Source: Marinilabilia sp. UBA5340
GTDB taxonomy: Bacteria > Bacteroidota > Bacteroidia > Bacteroidales > Marinilabiliaceae
DNA: 9,460 nucleotides
Direction of reading: 5' to 3'
Assembly (NCBI GenBank): GCA_002411085.1
Contig: DHQK01000151.1
Location: 1-9,460 of the forward strand
The first letter of the stretch is position 1; each line of letters starts with the position of its first letter. Below the pieces are notes generated by a model. The model did no database searches, was not told the DNA's origin, and saw only the letters and a program-made list of their open reading frames with translations. Positions 5,549 to 9,460 of this stretch are shown piece after piece. Made by a program: the position numbers and the translations under genes.

Positions 5549-6376
5549 ATGGCTATTACTGCTGCTGATGTAAGCAAACTCAGACAAATGACCGGCGCCG
5601 GTATGATGGACTGCAAAAAAGCACTTCAGGAAGCCGACGGCGATTTCGATAAAGCTGTTGAAGAAATTCGTAAAAAAGGAATGGCTGTTGCTAATAAGCG
5701 TGCCGACCGTGAAGCTACCGAAGGTGTAGTGCTTTCAAAAGTAACCGATGATGCTAAAAAAGGTGCTTTGGTGGTTTTGAATTGCGAAACCGATTTTGTG
5801 GCTAAAAACGAAAGTTTTGTTGCTCTTGCTCAGTCTATCCTTGACCTTGGTTTGAATCAGGGTGCCAAAAACGTTGCTGAACTGAACGAACTGGAGTTGG
5901 ATGGTGTGGCTGTTAAAGATGTGATCACTGAACAGATTGGTGTGATTGGAGAGAAGCTTGAACTGGCTGCTTTTGAAGTTATCGAGGCAGAAAAAGTGGT
6001 TCCTTACATTCACCCCGGAAACAAACTGGCTACCATCGTAGGTTTTAACAAAGCCGATCTGGACGATCAAATGGGTAAAGACGTTGCTATGCAGGTTGCT
6101 GCAATGGCTCCTGTTGCTGTGGATAAAGATTCTGTTCCTCAGGATGTGATCGACAAAGAGCTGGAAATTGGTAAAGAAATGGCCCGCAACGAAGGTAAAC
6201 CTGAAGCAATGCTTGACAAGATTGCTCAGGGACGTTTGGGTAAATTTTTCAAAGAAAGCACTCTGTTGCAACAGGCCTTTGTAAAAGACAATAAAATGTC
6301 TATCGAGCAATACCTGAAAGGTGCAGATAAAGAATTGACTGTTACTGCTTTTGAGCGTTACTCTTTGAGCAATTAA
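5549..6376 (+). CDS. tsf: Elongation factor Ts
   Basis: A 275-residue guanine-nucleotide exchange factor for EF-Tu. The N-terminal UBA-like domain (about 4-42) has LRQMTGAGMMDCKKAL (11-26). The core signature NCETDFVAKNESF (78-90) carries the TDFV motif that inserts next to the EF-Tu nucleotide site. HPGNKLA (155-161) and QGRLGKFFKESTLLQQ (227-242) mark the second core subdomain and the C-terminal module. I choose ATG 5549 because MAITAADVSKLR is the normal EF-Ts start. An in-frame TTG at 5504 would add 15 residues encoded by the intergenic hairpin and is rejected. rpsB-tsf adjacency is conserved across bacteria. The gene is the last of the block and is followed 30 nt later by an intrinsic terminator. 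Confidence 0.97.
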   Translation: MAITAADVSKLRQMTGAGMMDCKKALQEADGDFDKAVEEIRKKGMAVANKRADREATEGVVLSKVTDDAKKGALVVLNCETDFVAKNESFVALAQSILDLGLNQGAKNVAELNELELDGVAVKDVITEQIGVIGEKLELAAFEVIEAEKVVPYIHPGNKLATIVGFNKADLDDQMGKDVAMQVAAMAPVAVDKDSVPQDVIDKELEIGKEMARNEGKPEAMLDKIAQGRLGKFFKESTLLQQAFVKDNKMSIEQYLKGADKELTVTAFERYSLSN

Positions 6377-6406
6377 AACTTGCTGATAATTTTTCGCAAT
6401 ATATTG

Positions 6407-6440
6407 AAAGCCCGGTCATTTGTTTTGATCGGGCTTTTTT
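6407..6440 (+). terminator. Intrinsic terminator of the rplM-rpsI-rpsB-tsf block
   Basis: AAAGCCCGGTCA (6407-6418) pairs over 12 bp with TGATCGGGCTTT (6426-6437, one G-U pair), with a 7-nt T-rich loop and a T6 run at 6435-6440. Confidence 0.92.
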
Positions 6441-6576
6441 GGGTTATTGTTTATAAAGTACTATTTATTACGAAAGCTTTGAAGAGGTACCCTTCTGTAT
6501 CGTTTAGCTTATTGGTTTCCTTTTTTTTTTCAATGTATTTTTTTCAATGCCTCGTTCTAAATATTTTAATTTAATG

Positions 6577-6646
6577 TGTCACCCCTGGCGGGGCTTTTCC
6601 ATTCATTACAACATTATTACTACCAAACTGTCGCCCCGCCGGGGCT
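6577..6646. repeat. Pair of GC-rich palindromic (REP-like) units
   Basis: Unit 1 at 6577-6595 (TGTCACCCCTGGCGGGGCT) and unit 2 at 6629-6646 (TGTCGCCCCGCCGGGGCT) are direct copies 52 bp apart that differ in the hairpin centre. In unit 2 GCCCCG and CGGGGC form a perfect 6-bp palindrome around C6639. The 33 bp between them are AT-rich. Both stand out from a background of roughly 30-35 percent GC. Confidence 0.75.
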
Positions 6647-6774
6647 AATCCATCATGCAAAGGGAAAATCGAACAATAACTACCTCTTTCTTTTAAATGA
6701 AAAAAGGTATGGTATGTTAAAAATCAATAGCTTTCCTCTTCCTTAAAATTCTATTTCATAGCAAAGAATCCAAT

Positions 6775-6799
6775 CCCCTCCCTGGGAGGGTTTAAGGGA
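6775..6799. repeat. C-tract/G-tract palindromic repeat, second copy
   Basis: CCCTCCC (6776-6782) and GGGAGGG (6784-6790) form a perfect 7-bp palindrome around one T, followed by TTTAAGGGAGG. It resembles the element at 3286-3310 in layout: C-rich arm, G-rich arm, short spacer, second G-rich run. Confidence 0.65.
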
Positions 6800-6880
6800 G
6801 GCTCATTTTCTTTCTCATCAGGAAATAAGAAAATTATCCAGTTTCGCAGGTAAAATGGGCGAGCTACCGTTGACATTTTT

Positions 6881-6904
6881 TCTTCTGCCTACTATCTTCT
6901 GCCT
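6881..6904. repeat. Short direct repeat TCTTCTGCCT
   Basis: The 10-mer occurs at 6881-6890 and 6895-6904, a 14-bp period, in a spacer without coding character. Confidence 0.55.
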
Positions 6905-6967
6905 TGTTAACTTATTCCCGCTCCAGATACCCTCTGCCCGGGCTTCCCCAAAGAGTATCCATCAAAA

Positions 6968-6999
6968 AATGAAAACCCCTGAATTTATTTGTATTTTTG
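6968..6999 (+). promoter_or_regulatory. Promoter of pyrH
   Basis: TATTTTTG (6992-6999) matches TAnnTTTG exactly. At the 20-nt spacing the -33 position reads AATG (6968-6971), a partial match. The predicted start of transcription near 7006 leaves an 18-nt leader and argues against any translation start upstream of 7024. Confidence 0.6.
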
Positions 7000-7023
7000 T
7001 GCCCGGAAAACAAACAAACCATT

Positions 7024-7731
7024 ATGCAATACAAACGAATTCTTCTTAAGCTGTCCGGAGAATCGCTCATGGGCGAACAGGGACATGGCATTGACTCCGG
7101 AAGGTTGAATGACTATGCCGAACAGATTAGTGAACTGGTAAAAGCCGGTGTACAGGTGGCCATCGTCATCGGAGGGGGCAATATTTTTCGTGGTCTGAGT
7201 GGTGCAGCTCAGGGTTTTGACAGGTACAAAGGGGATCAGATGGGGATGCTGGCTACAGTAATTAATAGTCTGGCGCTTGCTTCTGCCCTTGATGCTATGG
7301 GAACACGAACCCGCGTGATGACCTCTATCAGGATGGAGCCGGTTGGTGAGTTGTATGCTCAGCCCAAGGCACTGGATGCTTTGAACAAAGGAGAAGTGGT
7401 TATTATATCCGGAGGTACCGGAAATCCGTATTTTACCACCGATACTGCAAGTGCCCTTCGCGGAATAGAAATTGAAGCGGATGTGATGCTTAAAGGTACT
7501 CGTGTTGATGGTATTTACACTTCCGATCCTGAAAAAGATAAAACAGCAAGCAAATTTGATAAAATTAGTTTCGATGAGATATACCATCGAAACCTTAGAA
7601 TAATGGATCTTACTGCAACCACCTTGTGCAAAGAGAACAATCTTCCTATTTATGTTTTTAATATGGATGAAAAAGGTAATTTACAGAAGGTTATGGATGG
7701 AGAAGATCTTGGAACTTTAGTTTATGTTTAA
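7024..7731 (+). CDS. pyrH: Uridylate kinase (UMP kinase)
   Basis: This 235-residue protein is a bacterial UMP kinase of the amino-acid-kinase fold. The family phosphorylates UMP to UDP with ATP in pyrimidine nucleotide synthesis, usually as a GTP-activated, UTP-inhibited hexamer. Motifs: KLSGESLMG (9-17), with the phosphate-binding Lys9 and Gly12; VIGGGNIFRG (48-57); DQMGMLATVIN (71-81); and GGTGNPYFTTDTASAL (130-145), the UMP-binding segment with D140. EADVMLKGTRVDGIYTSDP (151-169) follows. I choose ATG 7024 because MQYKRILLKLSGE is the normal beginning. An upstream in-frame start at 6997 would lie inside the -7 promoter box. It follows the tsf terminator but has its own promoter, so it is probably expressed separately from the ribosomal-protein block. 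Confidence 0.97.
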   Translation: MQYKRILLKLSGESLMGEQGHGIDSGRLNDYAEQISELVKAGVQVAIVIGGGNIFRGLSGAAQGFDRYKGDQMGMLATVINSLALASALDAMGTRTRVMTSIRMEPVGELYAQPKALDALNKGEVVIISGGTGNPYFTTDTASALRGIEIEADVMLKGTRVDGIYTSDPEKDKTASKFDKISFDEIYHRNLRIMDLTATTLCKENNLPIYVFNMDEKGNLQKVMDGEDLGTLVYV

Positions 7732-7773
7732 GGCTGAAAAGACTGGGATGCACAATTAATTAAATAAAAAATT

Positions 7774-7802
7774 TTTGGGAATTTATATTTTTTCTATATT
7801 TG
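7774..7802 (+). promoter_or_regulatory. Candidate promoter of frr
   Basis: TATATTTG (7795-7802) matches TAnnTTTG exactly. TTTG (7774-7777) is a perfect -33 word but at 17 nt rather than about 20. No terminator is evident between pyrH and this box, so frr may be read both from here and from pyrH. Confidence 0.5.
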
Positions 7803-7838
7803 TTGGCAGTCCACAGTTGGAAAGACAGTGAAATACCA

Positions 7839-8402
7839 ATGCAAGAAGAAGTAGATTTCGTTTTAGATATTTGTAAAGAAAAGATGGAGGCTGCCATAGC
7901 CCACCTCGAAAAGGAGTTGGTTCATATTAGAGCAGGCAAAGCCTCGCCAACGATGTTAGACGGAGTTCTTGTTGAGTATTATGGAAGTCAAACGCCGCTT
8001 AACCAAGTGTCGAACGTAAGTACACCTGATGCGCGGACAATTGCGATCCAACCTTGGGAGAAAAATTTGATCCCGGAAATAGAAAAGGCAATTATTAATT
8101 CAAATTTGGGTTTCAATCCGGATAACAACGGTGAAATTATTCGAATTAATATTCCGGTGCTGACTGAGGAAAGAAGAAAGGGCTTGGTTAAACAAGCACA
8201 CAAAGAAGGTGAACACGCAAAAGTTAGTGTTCGTGGTGCACGCAAAGAAGCTAACGACAGTCTTAAAAAATTACTGAAAGATGGCTTGTCGGAAGATCTG
8301 GAGAAAGATGCGGAAGAGGAAGTGCAACAACTAACGGATGCATATGGAAAGAAGATCGACGCCTTAGTACAAACTAAGGAAGAAGATATAATGACTATTT
8401 AA
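7839..8402 (+). CDS. frr: Ribosome recycling factor
   Basis: A 187-residue protein of normal length that, together with EF-G, splits the post-termination ribosome. Motifs: HIRAGKASPTMLDGV (29-43) in the long three-helix bundle; VEYYGSQTPLNQVSNV (45-60); STPDARTIAIQPWEK (61-75) in the beta-domain hinge; NNGEIIRINIPVLTEERRKGLVK (96-118); and a highly charged C-terminal helix ending EEDIMTI. I choose ATG 7839 because it gives the family's normal length; an in-frame TTG at 7800 lies within the -7 promoter box. The gene follows pyrH after 107 nt, the conserved pyrH-frr order, and ends 54 nt before a strong terminator. Confidence 0.97.
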   Translation: MQEEVDFVLDICKEKMEAAIAHLEKELVHIRAGKASPTMLDGVLVEYYGSQTPLNQVSNVSTPDARTIAIQPWEKNLIPEIEKAIINSNLGFNPDNNGEIIRINIPVLTEERRKGLVKQAHKEGEHAKVSVRGARKEANDSLKKLLKDGLSEDLEKDAEEEVQQLTDAYGKKIDALVQTKEEDIMTI

Positions 8403-8455
8403 TTGTTTCTAGTTTTCTGTTTTCTGAACATTGTTTAATTGTTTTCATGGCTTTG

Positions 8456-8484
8456 AGGCAGCTTGTAGAAGCTGCCTTTTTTTT
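8456..8484 (+). terminator. Intrinsic terminator of frr
   Basis: AGGCAGCTT (8456-8464) pairs with AAGCTGCCT (8469-8477) as a 9-bp stem around a GTAG loop, followed by a T8 run (8477-8484). Confidence 0.95.
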
Positions 8485-8657
8485 GGTCTTATTTGAATTT
8501 TGCTGAGACATGGACCCACCTGGGCTTGAACTCTTTTTGTATCGATCTCGTTATCAGCGTATTTTGAAAGGTGAGATTTGACAACTCCCGAATTCTACGC
8601 CTCCTATTGCACAAATCAATGAACTTCCAGATGTAAAGATAATGAAACTGTTTTTTG
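8485..8657. other. Spacer between the frr terminator and the Fic gene
   Basis: No credible gene. It contains the 20-nt tRNA-3'-end-like sequence at 8511-8530 and otherwise nothing I recognise. It separates core translation genes from the AT-rich Fic gene, which is transcribed towards it. Confidence 0.6.
8511..8530 (-). other. tRNA 3'-end remnant, candidate attachment site
   Basis: On the minus strand the 20 bases TTCAAGCCCAGGTGGGTCCA have the layout of a tRNA 3' end: T-loop TTCAAGC, 3' T-stem CCAGG, acceptor strand TGGGTCC and discriminator A. The base before them is the expected G53. Further upstream the T-stem is not complementary, and no anticodon or D-arm at the right spacing is present, so only the 3' end exists. 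Duplicated tRNA 3' ends of this size are typical attachment-site footprints of integrated elements. A chance match cannot be excluded. Confidence 0.4.
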
Positions 8658-9460
8658 TCAACTACTAAACAATTCCACATAATCATTAAAAACATACAGT
8701 TTATTTCGCTGTGCTCCGGTAATTTCTTTTAATATGCCCATATTCTCTAAATCATCAAGCAACTTATAATTCGTAGCTTTTGATTTGTTCGTGATCATAG
8801 CAATCCTCATAGCATCAATTACGGGCTGGGAATATAAATGATCAATTACTTTTCGTGCCTCATTTCCACGACTTCCAAGCGTCTGAATTTTGCTATCCAA
8901 CACTTTTTGCAGTTGCATAATTTTATCAAAGGTTTCTACTCCTTTCTTTGAGATCTCAATTACACCCGTAAGAAAAAACTTTAACCACTGATCAATGTCA
9001 TTATGTGTACGAACGCGCATGAGGTTGTCGTAATAAAGTGTACGGTTACGTTCAAAAAAGTCTGAAAGATATAATATTGGCTGTTTCAAGATACCTTTAT
9101 TTACAAGGTATAATGTTATTAGAAGTCTGCCTACCCGACCATTGCCATCTAAAAACGGGTGAATCGTTTCAAACTGATAATGGATTATGCCAATTTTCAA
9201 TAGCTCAGGTAATAGGTTAAGTTCATCATTTGCAAAAAATTCAATATCCGACATTAATTCAGGGACAGTGCTATGAACAGGAGGAATAAATGTTGCATCA
9301 TTTATGGATGCACCTCCAATCCAGTTTTGACTTCTACGATATTCCCCTGGATTTTTATTTGTACCTCTTACCCCCTTGAGTAGAATATTATGCGTTTGTC
9401 GAATTAATCTTGATGAAAATGGTAAGGTATGCAGAAGTTTTATCCAGGATTGAAGGAACT
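8658..9460 (-). CDS. Fic family protein (probable AMP-transferase), partial (N-terminus beyond the right edge)
   Basis: The frame is open from the right edge (codon at 9458) to TGA at 8658, giving 266 residues. An internal Met at 9254 is not the start, because conserved Fic sequence continues upstream of it: KNPGEYRRSQNWIGG and FIPPVHSTVPELM. The first is the substrate-flap region. The active-site motif HPFLDGNGRVGR follows, with the catalytic His, the phosphate-binding Asp-Gly-Asn and both Arg present, so the enzyme should be active. Fic enzymes usually transfer AMP to a hydroxyl of a target protein. LYLSDFFERNRTLYYDNL and RTHNDIDQWLKFF are typical of the large chromosomal Fic proteins. The C-terminal 60 residues resemble a winged helix (ATNYKLLDDLENMGILKEITG). 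An inhibitory (S/T)xxxE(G/N) helix at the N-terminus would lie outside the window. GC content is about 31 percent in samples, against about 50 percent in neighbouring genes, which suggests transfer. The target protein is unknown. Confidence 0.93.
   Translation of the reverse strand, partial: FLQSWIKLLHTLPFSSRLIRQTHNILLKGVRGTNKNPGEYRRSQNWIGGASINDATFIPPVHSTVPELMSDIEFFANDELNLLPELLKIGIIHYQFETIHPFLDGNGRVGRLLITLYLVNKGILKQPILYLSDFFERNRTLYYDNLMRVRTHNDIDQWLKFFLTGVIEISKKGVETFDKIMQLQKVLDSKIQTLGSRGNEARKVIDHLYSQPVIDAMRIAMITNKSKATNYKLLDDLENMGILKEITGAQRNKLYVFNDYVELFSS

Larger units (their letters stand above)
6441..6991. other. Long repeat-bearing spacer between tsf and pyrH
   Basis: About 550 bp without a credible gene; the short open frames here have no recognisable protein character. 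It holds T-runs (about 6519-6545), a pair of GC-rich palindromes (6577-6646), a G/C palindrome (6775-6799), a weak 8-bp inverted repeat ATTTTCTT/AAGAAAAT (6805-6812 and 6827-6834) and a duplicated TCTTCTGCCT word (6881-6904). Confidence 0.7.

Noticed and set aside
5735..6310. Minus-strand open frame of 191 codons opposite tsf
   Set aside because: Antisense shadow of EF-Ts; low-complexity translation with no recognisable domain.
6380..6574. Plus-strand hydrophobic open frame of 64 codons after tsf
   Set aside because: It runs through the intrinsic terminator and T-runs; its hydrophobicity comes from T-rich codons.
6985..7587. Minus-strand open frame of 200 codons opposite pyrH
   Set aside because: Antisense shadow of UMP kinase; no domain character.
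8531..8575. A CTGATAA sequence on the minus strand resembling a tRNA-Ile anticodon loop upstream of the tRNA 3' end
   Set aside because: The flanking stem has only two Watson-Crick pairs, the distance to the T-loop is about 5 nt too long and no D-arm is present, so it is not an intact or plainly decayed tRNA.
8489..8695. Minus-strand open frame of 68 codons between frr and the Fic gene
   Set aside because: It overlaps the Fic 3' end in another frame and reads through the tRNA-like fragment; no protein character.

Overview
The window looks like a chromosomal segment of a member of the Bacteroidota, probably order Bacteroidales or a close relative. The evidence is the style of the ribosomal proteins (L13 beginning MDTLSYKT, S9 ending QFSKR), a sensor of the Reg_prop beta-propeller type, A-rich translation starts with little Shine-Dalgarno signal, and promoter boxes that fit the Bacteroidetes pattern TTTG / about 20 nt / TAnnTTTG. 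Everything is read from sequence alone; family names come from motif recognition, not a search.

Left part (1-3169), all on the minus strand. A large two-component-regulator propeller protein starts at 1883 and runs off the left edge. It is a secreted or periplasmic sensor domain of which 627 residues and 13 blades are visible. Upstream is a 294-bp spacer with a composite AT-rich repeat, then a tight two-gene unit: guanine deaminase (guaD) followed after 2 nt by 3-methyladenine DNA glycosylase. Both act on damaged or surplus purines.

Middle (3170-8484), plus strand: the translation block rplM-rpsI-rpsB-tsf, then pyrH and frr. L13 and S9 follow a strong promoter and a 150-nt leader that may be a ribosomal-protein autoregulatory leader. 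S2 and EF-Ts follow, each preceded by a structured spacer, and a clear intrinsic terminator closes the block at 6407-6440. pyrH (UMP kinase) and frr (ribosome recycling factor) each have their own promoter, and frr ends at a second strong terminator (8456-8484). Two long spacers, 3170-3690 and 6441-7023, are filled with degenerate low-complexity repeats and GC-rich palindromes of related kinds.

Right part (8485-9460). After the frr terminator base composition falls to roughly 30 percent GC in samples I counted. A 20-nt match to the 3' end of a tRNA lies at 8511-8530 on the minus strand, followed by a Fic-family protein gene on the minus strand that runs off the right edge. This looks like the edge of an acquired segment integrated at a tRNA gene, which would predict an intact tRNA beyond the window to the right. 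No integrase, transposase or CRISPR array is visible. I did not find a convincing new multi-gene system; the most interesting signals are non-coding.
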